Shown here in pieces: positions 16,795-25,351 of a stretch of DNA of 64,000 bases. The notes under the pieces were generated by a model. The model ran no database searches, was not told the origin of the DNA, and was given only the letters and a program-made list of their open reading frames with translations. Source of the stretch: CBDDFV01 sp965227335 (lineage in GTDB: Bacteria > Planctomycetota > Phycisphaerae > Phycisphaerales > SM1A02); NCBI GenBank assembly GCA_965227335.1, contig CBDDFV010000009.1:700639-764638 (forward strand), read 5' to 3'. The number at the start of each line of letters is the position of its first letter. Position 1 is the first letter of the stretch. A program made the position numbers and the translations under genes.

Positions 16795-17869
16795 CCGGCG
16801 GACGAGCGGGCGGCGGCGCATCGGCCACACAGCGGAAGCCGAGGTGGCTCATTCCCGAGTCCGGCGGCGTCGCCATCTTCGCGCTGGGCCGGTAGCTCTC
16901 GCAATAGCTCGCGTGACAGAGGAAGGAGCCGCCCTTCTGCACCCGCGACACCGACGCGTACGGATTGCGGGGATCGGCGCTGGTCGCGGGCCCGGTCGGA
17001 TTCACGCAGCAGCCCCCGGGCTGGAGATCCGCGGTCCGCTGCTGGTACGCGTCGGGTCGGAACTGATCGGTCGTCCATTCCCAGACGTTCCCCGCCATGT
17101 CGTACAGACCGAGTTTGCTCGGCGGATATGACCGGACCGGGGCCAGCCCCGCGTAGCCGTCCGCCGCGGTGTTGCGATGGGGGAAGACGCCCTGCCAGAT
17201 GTTCGCATGGTGGACGCCGTCGGGCGTCAACTCGTCGCCCCAGATGAACTTCGCGCTGTCGCGCCCGAACCGCGCGGCCCGCTCCCACTCCGCTTCCGTC
17301 GGCAGCCGCTTGCCCGCCCACCTCGCGTACGCCGCGGCGTCGTTCCACGAGACGTGCACGACCGGGAGATCGTCCTTCCCGTCAATCGTGCTGCCCGGTC
17401 CCTCCGGGTGACGCCACGACGCGCCGGGAACCCACGTCCACCACTGCGCATGGTTGCGAACATCGACGGCATGGTCCGGCGGCGTGAACACGAGCGAACC
17501 GGCGACGAGAACCTCGTCGGGCGGCTTCGGCGTCCCGGGAGGAAGCTGCTGCTTGAGATCTTCCCATTGCGGCGCCCGCTCCGCGGTGGTGACGTAGCCG
17601 GTCGCCTCCACAAAGACGCGGAACTGGGCGTTGGTCACTTCCGTGACGTCGATCCAGAAACCGTCGACCCGGACCGGGTGGGCCGGACGTTCGTCAAAGC
17701 GACCCTCCGGTCCGTCCCAGCCCATCTCGAATTCGCCGCCGGGAACCCACGCCATGCCCTCGGTCGAGGTCTCGATCACGTCAGGCGCGGCGGGGTCGTC
17801 CGCGGAGCAAGGGACGGCCGCGAGGAGGGCGGCGACAATCGTCAGGCTGGCATGGGGGATGGATCTCAC
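16775..17869 (-). CDS. Formylglycine-generating-enzyme (SUMF1) family protein, exported
   Basis: A 364-residue protein of the FGE-sulfatase fold. Bona fide FGE oxidises a sulfatase active-site Cys to formylglycine. The domain starts at MAWVPGGEFEMGWDG and includes PVVHVSWNDAAAYARWAGKRLPTEAEWE split over residues of the middle part, then GNVWEWTTD. Both copper-binding active-site cysteines of genuine FGE are present (Cys318 and Cys323 in GGSFLCHASYC), unlike many FGE-fold relatives that lack them. A signal peptide (about residues 1-23) predicts export. It starts with GTG, 7 bases after a TATACT hexamer and without a Shine-Dalgarno site. No sulfatase gene is present in the window, so the substrate is unknown. 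Confidence 0.85.
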   Translation of the reverse strand: MRSIPHASLTIVAALLAAVPCSADDPAAPDVIETSTEGMAWVPGGEFEMGWDGPEGRFDERPAHPVRVDGFWIDVTEVTNAQFRVFVEATGYVTTAERAPQWEDLKQQLPPGTPKPPDEVLVAGSLVFTPPDHAVDVRNHAQWWTWVPGASWRHPEGPGSTIDGKDDLPVVHVSWNDAAAYARWAGKRLPTEAEWERAARFGRDSAKFIWGDELTPDGVHHANIWQGVFPHRNTAADGYAGLAPVRSYPPSKLGLYDMAGNVWEWTTDQFRPDAYQQRTADLQPGGCCVNPTGPATSADPRNPYASVSRVQKGGSFLCHASYCESYRPSAKMATPPDSGMSHLGFRCVADAPPPARPPVTDAGS

Positions 17870-17876
17870 GCCTGAC

Positions 17877-17882
17877 AGTATA
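17877..17882 (-). promoter_or_regulatory. -10-like hexamer 7 bases before the FGE start
   Basis: TATACT on the minus strand, with 7 bases between it and the GTG at 17869. No convincing -35 box and no Shine-Dalgarno site. Compatible with a leaderless transcript. Confidence 0.45.
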
Positions 17883-17907
17883 GGTCCCGCCCGCGTGACC
17901 GGGCCCG

Positions 17908-18390
17908 TCAGTCGGCGAGGACCCAGTAGTACCGCGTCGCCTGCAGTTCGCGGAAGGCGCCGGTGGCGAGGTCGCCGTCGTCGATGATGGCGTCGACCTG
18001 GGTCATGTACGCCGCGCCGGGGTCGGAGCCGTCGTTGAAGTGGACGCCGATGGCGGAGGTCACGCCCATCGAGTTGAGTTCGGTGTCCCAGACGCCGCCG
18101 AGGGGCGTGGGGCGTTCGTAGTTCGACTGCAGGATGTATTCGTCGAATCCCGCGGGGATCACGCCCGACGACGCGTCCTCCGGGTAGGTCCCGTTCTCGA
18201 TGCGGAATCTTTCGACCGCCTCGGCGAACTTCTTGACGCTCGCGGCGAAGGAGCTCCGGCGCGCCTCTTCGGACATGCCGGCGATCTGCGGAATGACGAT
18301 CGCGGCGAGGATGCCGAGAATGACCACGACGATCAGGATCTCGATCAGCGTGAAGCCGGCTCGATCACGATACAGCGTGCGATGACTCAT
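17908..18390 (-). CDS. Type IV pilin/pseudopilin-like prepilin
   Basis: A 160-residue prepilin. The class III signal is RAGFTLIEILIVVVILGILA: cleavage by prepilin peptidase should follow the Gly, leaving Phe as the first residue and Glu at +5. The hydrophobic helix is followed by an extended alpha helix and a small beta domain with few cysteines. The ATG at 18390 was chosen because the leader before the cleavage site is 11 residues there; longer in-frame extensions have no such logic. It lies between tyrA and the FGE gene on the same strand. It could be part of a type II secretion or type IV pilus machine, but no other component is in this window. Confidence 0.88.
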   Translation of the reverse strand: MSHRTLYRDRAGFTLIEILIVVVILGILAAIVIPQIAGMSEEARRSSFAASVKKFAEAVERFRIENGTYPEDASSGVIPAGFDEYILQSNYERPTPLGGVWDTELNSMGVTSAIGVHFNDGSDPGAAYMTQVDAIIDDGDLATGAFRELQATRYYWVLAD

Positions 18391-18501
18391 CCTGTCGACC
18401 CTCCCACAGGTCCCGGTTCCCGTCCTCAACCGTCGGATGCCGCCGGGGCCGATGCGCGGATCCCGGGCGTCGGATCGTGGGATCCAGGCGGGGGCGGTCG
18501 T

Positions 18502-18526
18502 ACAAACGGAACCGGCTGCGGGCCGG
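18502..18526 (-). terminator. Putative terminator after the his-tyrA operon
   Basis: On the minus strand, a 5-base stem (CCGGC/GCCGG, loop CCGCA) at 18526-18512 followed by TTCCGTTTGT. It lies about 25 bases after the tyrA stop. The stem is short, so this is tentative. Confidence 0.4.
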
Positions 18527-18550
18527 AGGTCCGAGAACCGGACGCGCGGC

Positions 18551-19702
18551 TCAGGCGCGTTCGACCAGACGGTCAATGAGGAACGATGACTGCTCCATCG
18601 CCTGCAGCGTGAAGTCTCCGAAGTACGCCCGCACCGTCTCGAAGGTCTCGTTGAGGGCGGCCCGGTCGCCCGCGTTGACGATCGCGTGCAGCCGCTCCGC
18701 GGCCTGGCGGACCGCATCCGTCACCGCGGGGGTCGACGGGTTCGACATCTGGATGGCGCCGTAGAGATCCGCGGACTGTCCGAAGTGACGCGCGGTCATC
18801 AGCAGCTCCATCAGGTAGACCGGTGAGGAGAACGCGAGCGTTTCCTCGAGCGAGTGATCGAGCGTCGCCATCGCGAGTCCGGAGACTTCGGTCATGAAGT
18901 GCGTCAGCACCTGCACGACGGCCATCGCTTCGTCGTGCGCCTCCGGCGTGGTCCGGACGATCTGCAGGCCGCGGGCCCCCAGCATCTGCTCCATCCACGC
19001 CGCCCACGCCTCGCCCCGACCCGGCGTGAGCGCGACCCGCTGCCCCTGCAGCGAGTGGACCGACGGTCCGAACAGCGGGTGAAGTCCGACCACCGACCCG
19101 CGGCTGTGTTCGAGCATCGCGGCGACGGGCGCCGACTTCGTGGAAGTCACATCGGCCAGGAGCGCGTCGTCTCGAACGTGCGGCCCGATCTCGGCGATCA
19201 CACGGACCGTCTCGTCGATGGGGACGGAGATGATGACGACGTCCGCCGCGCCCGCCGCGTCGACTGGACGCAGCGAGGTGTCGACGTCCGCGATCATGAC
19301 GGGATGGCCAAGGTCGCCGAACAGTCCGGCGAGGCACCGTCCCATCTGGCCCGATCCGCCGATGATCGCCACGGAACGGGGCTCGATGTCGGGCGGGACC
19401 TCGGCCCGAAGCGCGGCTTGCCGGTCGCGACTCGCCCAGAGAACGAGACGCCACATGCTTTCGATCGTGTCGGGATTCAGCCCGAGCGGGGTCGCACGGG
19501 CGCGTCGGTCGTCGAGCACCTCCCGTTCCCGCTGGTGATCACGGATCCGACCGCGGTGGGCGCGCTTGTACGCCGCGACTTCCGCCACGATCGCATTCCG
19601 CTGCGACAACAGCTGGAGCACCTCATGGTCGACGGCGTCGATCATCGCCCGCAGGACGGGCAGGGGACGCGGGGCGAGCGGGTCGTTCGGAGCCTCGGAC
19701 AT
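18551..19702 (-). CDS. tyrA: Chorismate mutase-prephenate dehydrogenase (T-protein)
   Basis: A 383-residue bifunctional enzyme of tyrosine synthesis. An N-terminal AroQ-type chorismate mutase (about residues 13-95, with MIDAVDHEVLQLLSQRNAIV) is fused to an NAD-binding prephenate dehydrogenase with the dinucleotide loop AIIGGSGQMGR and SVPIDETVRVIAEIGPH. GLHPLFGP carries the conserved substrate His. The fusion is as in enterobacterial TyrA. The gene begins 14 bases after hisD with AGGAAAGG as ribosome site and appears to be the last gene of the his operon, so tyrosine synthesis may be transcribed with histidine synthesis and come under the same attenuator. Confidence 0.92.
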   Translation of the reverse strand: MSEAPNDPLAPRPLPVLRAMIDAVDHEVLQLLSQRNAIVAEVAAYKRAHRGRIRDHQREREVLDDRRARATPLGLNPDTIESMWRLVLWASRDRQAALRAEVPPDIEPRSVAIIGGSGQMGRCLAGLFGDLGHPVMIADVDTSLRPVDAAGAADVVIISVPIDETVRVIAEIGPHVRDDALLADVTSTKSAPVAAMLEHSRGSVVGLHPLFGPSVHSLQGQRVALTPGRGEAWAAWMEQMLGARGLQIVRTTPEAHDEAMAVVQVLTHFMTEVSGLAMATLDHSLEETLAFSSPVYLMELLMTARHFGQSADLYGAIQMSNPSTPAVTDAVRQAAERLHAIVNAGDRAALNETFETVRAYFGDFTLQAMEQSSFLIDRLVERA

Positions 19703-19716
19703 CGATGCGCCTTTCC

Positions 19717-21003
19717 TCAGTCGCCGGACGACGACGTGATCGACGCGCGGCGGAGGTCCGCCGCGGCCCGGTGTCCGGCCAATCCCTCCATCATCGCGAT
19801 TCGCGCGGTGTCGGCCACCATGCCCGCCGCCGCGCCCGGATCATCGACGCGGAGCCACGTACGCAGCCGGAGGAAGTGCATCACCGAGAGGCCCGCCTCG
19901 AACCGGGCGGAGCCGCCCGTGGGGAGCGTGTGATTCGGGCCGGCCCCGTAGTCGCCGAGCACCTCGGCGGACCCCGCCCCGATGAACACGCCGCCTGCGT
20001 TGCGAATCCGGCCCGCCGCCTGCGCGGCGTCGGCGGTCATGACTTCGAGGTGCTCCGGCGCGAGCGCATCGACGACCGTGAGACAGCGATCCAGATTCGG
20101 ATCGATCGTGACGAACCCGTTCCGCAGCGCGGCGGCGGCGGTGTCGCGGGTGGTCAGCGTCTCGAGTCGCCGCGTCAGCGCCTCGTCGACGGCGGCGGCG
20201 AGACGCCCGCTCGTCGTGACGAGAATCGGAATCGCGTCCACGTCATGCTCCGCCTGCGCGAGCAGGTCCGCGGCGACGAGGTCGGGATCCGCCGCATCAT
20301 CGGCGAGCACGACGAGTTCCGAAGGCCCCGCGAGCATGTCGATGCCGACGTCGCCGCTGACGAGTCGTTTCGCCGCGGTCACCCACCGGTTGCCCGGACC
20401 CGCGATGACGTCGCAGCGGGAGAAGTCGTCGAAGCCGTACGCGAGGGCGGCGATCGCGTGCGCGCCCCCGATCGCCAGGAACTCGTCCGCATCGGCCAGC
20501 GCGGCGGCGGCCAGCATCACCGGATGGGCGCCGGGCGAGGCGACCACGACCCGACGACAGCCGGCAGCGCGAGCGGTGATCGCGGTCATCAGCACCGAGG
20601 AGGGAAGCGGATACCGACCCGCGGGGGCGTAGCAGCCCGCGGCGTCGACCGGTTCGATCGTGTGGCCCGCCGCGCCGCCCGGCACGGGAACCTCCACGGG
20701 CCGGACGGCCTCCCGCTGCGCCTCGGCGAAGGTCCGGATGCGCTGGGCCGCGCTTTCGAGGGCGGCGCGGTCATCGGGGTCGAGTCCCGCGAGCGCGGCG
20801 TGCATCGCGTCGCGTCCGAGGACAAGCGGCTCGCGGTCCGTCCGCTCGTCGAACATGGACGCATAGGTGCGGAGCGCGCGGATCCCGTCCCGCCGGACGG
20901 CCTCGATGATCACGCGGGCCTGGGCGTCGGTGTCGGCGGCGACGACAGGGACGTCGCGCCGGAGGGCGTCTTCGGCGGAAACGCGGCGTAGTCGGGTTGT
21001 CAT
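19717..21003 (-). CDS. hisD: Histidinol dehydrogenase
   Basis: Catalyses the last two steps of histidine synthesis, histidinol to histidine, with NAD and zinc. At 428 residues it has the normal length. Recognisable segments are VPGGAAGHTIEPVDAAGCYA, the zinc-ligand AQAEHD, and DYGAGPNHTLPTGGSAR with the zinc Asp. Its start overlaps the stop of the HisA-I-E fusion (ATGA), and tyrA follows 14 bases later. Confidence 0.95.
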   Translation of the reverse strand: MTTRLRRVSAEDALRRDVPVVAADTDAQARVIIEAVRRDGIRALRTYASMFDERTDREPLVLGRDAMHAALAGLDPDDRAALESAAQRIRTFAEAQREAVRPVEVPVPGGAAGHTIEPVDAAGCYAPAGRYPLPSSVLMTAITARAAGCRRVVVASPGAHPVMLAAAALADADEFLAIGGAHAIAALAYGFDDFSRCDVIAGPGNRWVTAAKRLVSGDVGIDMLAGPSELVVLADDAADPDLVAADLLAQAEHDVDAIPILVTTSGRLAAAVDEALTRRLETLTTRDTAAAALRNGFVTIDPNLDRCLTVVDALAPEHLEVMTADAAQAAGRIRNAGGVFIGAGSAEVLGDYGAGPNHTLPTGGSARFEAGLSVMHFLRLRTWLRVDDPGAAAGMVADTARIAMMEGLAGHRAAADLRRASITSSSGD

Positions 21004-22283
21004 GAGACGTCTCCGGTCACGGTCGGCTTGGCGTCGCCGGGACGACGCGTGATCTTGCGGGCCCGCTCGCGCAGGCGGGCTTCGATATCGGTCAACGCGG
21101 CCCCACGTCCGAGCGCGGCGACCAGTGCGAAGTACAGCACGTCAGCGGCTTCCCAGGAAGCGTCGCCCGCGTTGTCCGCCGCGGCGAGCTCCGCGGCCTC
21201 CTCGATCAACTTGCTGCGAAGAAGCGTCGGATCGTCCAGCAACCGCCGCGTGTACGAGCCGGCCGGCGCGTCGGTGATCCGGGCGCGGATCGTTCGCTCC
21301 AGCGCGGCGAGTGTGTTTGGTTCTTCGCCGAAACAGGTGCGGGTGTTGCGATGACAGAATCCCGGATCCGCCTGACGGACGGTGAAGCGGAGGGCGTCGC
21401 GGTCGCAGTCGGCGTCGACGGCGAGCAGGGTCTGAACGGCGCCCGAGGTCTCGCCCTTCGCCCAGCGTCCGCCGCGCGAGCGGGAGTGATACACGCCCCG
21501 GCGGGAATCGATCGCTTCGGCGAGGGTGGCGCGGCTGGAGTAGGCGAGCCCGAGGGCGACGCCGCGCTCGTCGGCGACGATGGTCGGCCAGAGCCCGTCG
21601 GTACGATCGGTCGTGAGCGGCGCGGCGAAGGCGTCGGCGAGGGAGATCGCGCCGGTGTACAGCGCCATGCCGACCTGGGCGTCGGCCCCGGCCTGGTCCG
21701 CGGCGGCGATATCCTCCGGGCCCTGCACGCCCCCGGCGACCGTGAGTTCCGCCTCGCCCGCGAGTGCGCGGAGCGCGCGAATGCGTTCGACGGGAAGACC
21801 GCCCATGCGGCCCTCGCGTTCGACAAAGGTCACGAGGAAGCCGCCGACGTACTCGCGGAGTTCGGCGATCCGGTCGTCGAGCCGAGCCCCCGCGCCCCTG
21901 GTCCAGCCCTCCACGACGACCTCGTCATGGCGAGCATCGACGGCCGCGATGACCCGGTCGCGCGGCAGCTCGCGCAGAATCTCGGGACGCGCGGCGGTTC
22001 CGAGGATCACCTTCCGGGCTCCGGCGTCGAGCCAATCGATCGCGGTCTGCACATCGCGGATCCCGCCCCCGACCCGGCATGGCGCGCGGGTGAGCAGGTC
22101 GCGGATCACGTTGCGGTTGTCGCCCTGTCCGAGCGCGGCGTCAAGGTCGATGACGGCGATCTCGCCCACCACGCCGAACCGTTCCGCCAGCGGACGCGGA
22201 TCGCCGGCGTCCAGGACCTTCTCGCGGCCCTCCACCAACTGAACTGCAGCGCCGTCCATGAGATCGATCGAAGGAATGATCAT
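21000..22283 (-). CDS. HisA-HisI-HisE trifunctional histidine biosynthesis fusion
   Basis: One 427-residue protein with three domains. Residues 1-about 228 are HisA (ProFAR isomerase, TIM barrel): IPSIDLMDG with Asp7, VGGGIRD, and AVDAR with Asp116. Residues about 229-322 are HisI (phosphoribosyl-AMP cyclohydrolase): YHSRSRGGRWAKGETSG, metal acids Asp290/292/294 and Cys293, Cys310 and Cys317. Residues about 326-412 are HisE (phosphoribosyl-ATP pyrophosphatase): KLIEEAAEL and WEAADVLYF. HisI-HisE fusions are common; attachment to HisA is unusual in my experience. In the HisA part the usual DGxxxG acidic residue (Asp in PriA-type numbering 175) is Glu157, within EREGRMGG. Overlaps both neighbours by 4 bases. 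Confidence 0.9.
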   Translation of the reverse strand: MIIPSIDLMDGAAVQLVEGREKVLDAGDPRPLAERFGVVGEIAVIDLDAALGQGDNRNVIRDLLTRAPCRVGGGIRDVQTAIDWLDAGARKVILGTAARPEILRELPRDRVIAAVDARHDEVVVEGWTRGAGARLDDRIAELREYVGGFLVTFVEREGRMGGLPVERIRALRALAGEAELTVAGGVQGPEDIAAADQAGADAQVGMALYTGAISLADAFAAPLTTDRTDGLWPTIVADERGVALGLAYSSRATLAEAIDSRRGVYHSRSRGGRWAKGETSGAVQTLLAVDADCDRDALRFTVRQADPGFCHRNTRTCFGEEPNTLAALERTIRARITDAPAGSYTRRLLDDPTLLRSKLIEEAAELAAADNAGDASWEAADVLYFALVAALGRGAALTDIEARLRERARKITRRPGDAKPTVTGDVS

Positions 22284-23044
22284 GTCGTGCGAACCTCCAC
22301 GCCGGCGGCGGCGAGACGAGACTTGACCGCGCCGACAGTAAGTTCGGCGTCGTGAAAAATGGACGCGGCGAGCACCGCGTCCGCCCCGGCGCGGAACGCG
22401 TCGACCATGTGGTCCGGCGACGCGGCGCCGCCGGAGGCGATGATCGGAACGGCGACGGCGCGGCTCACGGCGGCGAGCAGATCAAGGTCGTACCCCGCGC
22501 GGGTGCCGTCGCGGTCCCAACTCGTGAGGAGGATCTCGCCTGCGCCATGTTCGACGCCCGCCCGCGCCCAGTCGACCACGTCGATCCCGGTGCGATGCGC
22601 GCCGGCGTGAGTGACGACCTCCCAGCCGGGGGACCCGTCCGCACGTTGGGCGGCGTCGACCGCCAGGACGACGCACTGCGCGCCCACCCGCGCCGCGAGG
22701 TCGCCGATGATCGCCGGGCGTGTGACCGCGGCCGTGTTGACGGCGACTTTGTCCGCCCCCGCGGCGAGCAGGGCGAGCGCGTCATGCAGCGTGCGCACGC
22801 CGCCGCCGACGGTCAGCGGAATGGCGAGCCGCTCCCGGACGGCGCTGACGGTCTCCCGCGCCGCGGTGCGGTTCTCGCCGGTCGCCGCGACGTCGAGGAT
22901 CACGAGTTCATCCGCCCCTTCCTGTTCATAGCGCACCGCGTTCTCGACGGGATCGCCGGCGTCGCGGAGGTTGGCGAACTGCACGCCCTTGACGACGCGC
23001 CCGTCGCGGATGTCGAGACACGGAATGATGCGTCGGGTCAGCAT
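22280..23044 (-). CDS. hisF: Imidazole glycerol phosphate synthase, cyclase subunit
   Basis: The TIM-barrel cyclase that uses ammonia from HisH to make imidazole glycerol phosphate and AICAR. The 254-residue protein begins MLTRRIIPCLDIRDGRVV, with catalytic Asp11, and continues with TVGGGVRTLHDA, KVAVNT, VLAVDAAQ and TSWDRDGTRAGYD (second catalytic Asp). The start was set at 23044 because this N-terminus is the family's; it overlaps the hisH stop by 7 bases (ATGCTGA). Confidence 0.95.
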   Translation of the reverse strand: MLTRRIIPCLDIRDGRVVKGVQFANLRDAGDPVENAVRYEQEGADELVILDVAATGENRTAARETVSAVRERLAIPLTVGGGVRTLHDALALLAAGADKVAVNTAAVTRPAIIGDLAARVGAQCVVLAVDAAQRADGSPGWEVVTHAGAHRTGIDVVDWARAGVEHGAGEILLTSWDRDGTRAGYDLDLLAAVSRAVAVPIIASGGAASPDHMVDAFRAGADAVLAASIFHDAELTVGAVKSRLAAAGVEVRTT

Positions 23045-23652
23045 GGGGCGGCCTCCACGGCGCGCACGAGCCAGCGGTCGATCAGTCCCGCGCCCCATCG
23101 TCCGGAGAGTTCGGGGTGGAACTGGCAGGCGAGGACGCCGCGCCGCTCGAGCGCGGCGATGAACGGTCCGCCGTGATCCGCGCGGGCGACGCGCCAGCCG
23201 GGCGGGGCTTCGACGAGTCGGTAGCTGTTGGCGAAGTACGCGGCCCCGGTCTGCAGCAAGGAGCAATCCTCGTCCGCCGTCACGGTGTTCCAGCCGAACT
23301 GCGGTCGACGAACGTCGTCTGGGAAGCGTTGCAGGTCGGCGTCGATCACGCCCAGACCGCCCACGCCGGGCGACTCCTCCGATGCGCGGCAGAGGAGCTG
23401 CATGCCCAGGCAGATCGCCAGCGTCGGGCGACCCTGATCAAGGCGATCACGCAGGACATCGGCGAGACCCTGGTCGCGCAGCCGCTCCATGCCGGCGCGA
23501 AAGGCGCCGACGCCGGGAAGCACCAGTCGATCGGTCCGGGCGGCGGCGCCCGCGTCCGCCGTGAGCGTCACGGCGGCGCCGGCCCGGCGGAGCGCGGCGG
23601 CGACGGACGCGGTGTTGGCGACGCCCGTGTCGATGATCAGAACTCCGCTCAT
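23038..23652 (-). CDS. hisH: Imidazole glycerol phosphate synthase, glutamine amidotransferase subunit
   Basis: A class I glutamine amidotransferase that releases ammonia for HisF. 204 residues. The nucleophile elbow AICLGMQLL contains Cys81; the partner His179 and Glu181 are in CQFHPELSG. PGVGAF is the conserved oxyanion-strand region. It lies between hisB and hisF, overlapping both. Confidence 0.95.
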   Translation of the reverse strand: MSGVLIIDTGVANTASVAAALRRAGAAVTLTADAGAAARTDRLVLPGVGAFRAGMERLRDQGLADVLRDRLDQGRPTLAICLGMQLLCRASEESPGVGGLGVIDADLQRFPDDVRRPQFGWNTVTADEDCSLLQTGAAYFANSYRLVEAPPGWRVARADHGGPFIAALERRGVLACQFHPELSGRWGAGLIDRWLVRAVEAAPC

Positions 23653-24245
23653 GTCAGCGTCCCTTTGGTCGAGGGGATGTCATCGGTGTCGTTGCGGGCG
23701 ACGGCGGCGCGAAACGCGAGCGCGGCCGACTTGAACGCGGCTTCCGCCCGATGGTGGTCGTTCTCGCCCCGCAGAACGTCGACGTGCAAGGTGGACCGCG
23801 CGCCGACGGCGAGCGACTGGAAGAAGTGGTTGAGGTTCTCCGTCGCGACGTCGCCGAGCATCTCACGCCGGAACCCGAGATCGACGCACGCCGACGGACG
23901 ACCGGAAAGGTCGAGGACCGTCCGCGCGAGGGCCTCGTCGAGCGGGGCGTAGGCGGAGCCGAAACGACCGACGCTCCGCCGGTCGCCGAGGGCTTCGTCG
24001 ATCGCCTGGCCGAGGGCGAGTGCGCAGTCCTCGACGGTGTGGTGATCGTCAACCTGGAGATCGCCGGTCGCCGCGATGGTGAGATCGAACCGGGCGTGTC
24101 GGGCGAGGGCGGTGAGCATGTGGTCGAGGAAGCCGAGGCCGGTGCGGATGTCCGCGGCCCCGGCGCCGTCAAGCGCGAGTTCGACGGTGATGTCGGTCTC
24201 GAGCGTGGTTCGCTGCACGCGGGCGGTGCGTCGGGGGAGCGTCAT
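23649..24245 (-). CDS. hisB: Imidazoleglycerol-phosphate dehydratase
   Basis: Removes water from imidazole glycerol phosphate. The monofunctional form, 198 residues, without the histidinol-phosphatase domain of enterobacterial HisB. The manganese-binding repeats are visible: DDHHTVEDCALALGQA and ENDHHRAEAAFKS. Overlaps hisC and hisH by 4 bases each. No histidinol-phosphate phosphatase gene lies in the operon, so that step must be encoded elsewhere. Confidence 0.95.
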   Translation of the reverse strand: MTLPRRTARVQRTTLETDITVELALDGAGAADIRTGLGFLDHMLTALARHARFDLTIAATGDLQVDDHHTVEDCALALGQAIDEALGDRRSVGRFGSAYAPLDEALARTVLDLSGRPSACVDLGFRREMLGDVATENLNHFFQSLAVGARSTLHVDVLRGENDHHRAEAAFKSAALAFRAAVARNDTDDIPSTKGTLT

Positions 24246-25351
24246 GGGTGGGCCTCCGGTTCGGGCAGGCAGGCGTCAAGGGCGGTGGTGAGACGAGCGA
24301 ACGCGTCGTCGTCGCCGGGGAGGGTGATGCGGAGTCGGTCGGCGAGCGGCGCGCCAGCGCCCCAGACCCGCACCGCAACGCCGCGCTCGGCGAGGGCGGC
24401 GGCGATGACCCGGGGATCGGCGGGCGGCGCGATGCGGGCGGTGACGAAGTTCGCGGCGGACGGGGCGGGATCCACGCCGGCCCGGGCGAGCAGATCCATC
24501 AGCGTCGTCCGCTCCCGTCGCACCCGGTCGATGAATGAGGCCCGCTGATCCCGTCGTCGCCACGCTTCGGACGCGACGGCGAGGGACAGCGCGGACACGG
24601 GGAACGGCCCGCCGACGGTGCGGAGCCACGTCGCGATGGTCGGCGTCGTCAGGGCGCAGCCGACCCGCAGTCCGGCGAGACCGAGCGCCTTCGAGAAGGT
24701 GCGGATGACGACGACATTGGGGCGCTCGAGCAGCGCGGCGGTGGCGTCTTCATCCATGAACTCAACGTAGGCGAGATCGATCAGCGCAACGGCGCCCACG
24801 CTCTCCGCCGATCGAGCGAGATCGAGCAGGACGTCGGTTCGAATCGCACCGCCGGTGGGATTGTTCGGCGTCACCAGCGCGATCAGTCGCGTGCGTTTGT
24901 CGATCGCATCCTGAAAGGCGTCGACAGGAAACGCGCCGTCCTCCCACGGCGAACGACGGACCTCGGCCCCGGCGAGTCGCACGCTGCGGTCGATCATCTC
25001 AAAGGTCGGCGTGTGCAGCAGGGCGACATCGCCCGGCCCGAGGACGGCGCGGCAGACGCGATCGATCGCCTCGTCCCCGCCGTTGGTCACCACGACGCCT
25101 TCCGGCGCCATGTCCCACGCGGCGGCGATCTCGGCTTCGAGCGGACCGGCGTCCGGGTAGCGACAGAGGGCGTCGGCGTCGATTCGTGCGCGGGCGGCGT
25201 CGAGGACGTCGGGATCCGGCGCGCCCTCGTTCAGATCAAGCCACAGCCGCGCCGGACCGCTCCGGTCCGGCGGCTGGTACGGGCGCAGGCCCTGCAGCCG
25301 CGCGGCGGGCTGAAGCGGGGGGGCGGCGGTCGCGCGTTCGGCGGCGGTCAT
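24242..25351 (-). CDS. hisC: Histidinol-phosphate aminotransferase
   Basis: A fold-type I PLP aminotransferase, 369 residues, converting imidazole acetol phosphate to histidinol phosphate. The PLP lysine is in FSKALGLAGLRVG, with the preceding TNGGDEAIDR and TPNNPTGG. The ATG at 25351 was chosen because it overlaps the hisG stop (ATGA), as elsewhere in the operon. Confidence 0.94.
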   Translation of the reverse strand: MTAAERATAAPPLQPAARLQGLRPYQPPDRSGPARLWLDLNEGAPDPDVLDAARARIDADALCRYPDAGPLEAEIAAAWDMAPEGVVVTNGGDEAIDRVCRAVLGPGDVALLHTPTFEMIDRSVRLAGAEVRRSPWEDGAFPVDAFQDAIDKRTRLIALVTPNNPTGGAIRTDVLLDLARSAESVGAVALIDLAYVEFMDEDATAALLERPNVVVIRTFSKALGLAGLRVGCALTTPTIATWLRTVGGPFPVSALSLAVASEAWRRRDQRASFIDRVRRERTTLMDLLARAGVDPAPSAANFVTARIAPPADPRVIAAALAERGVAVRVWGAGAPLADRLRITLPGDDDAFARLTTALDACLPEPEAHP

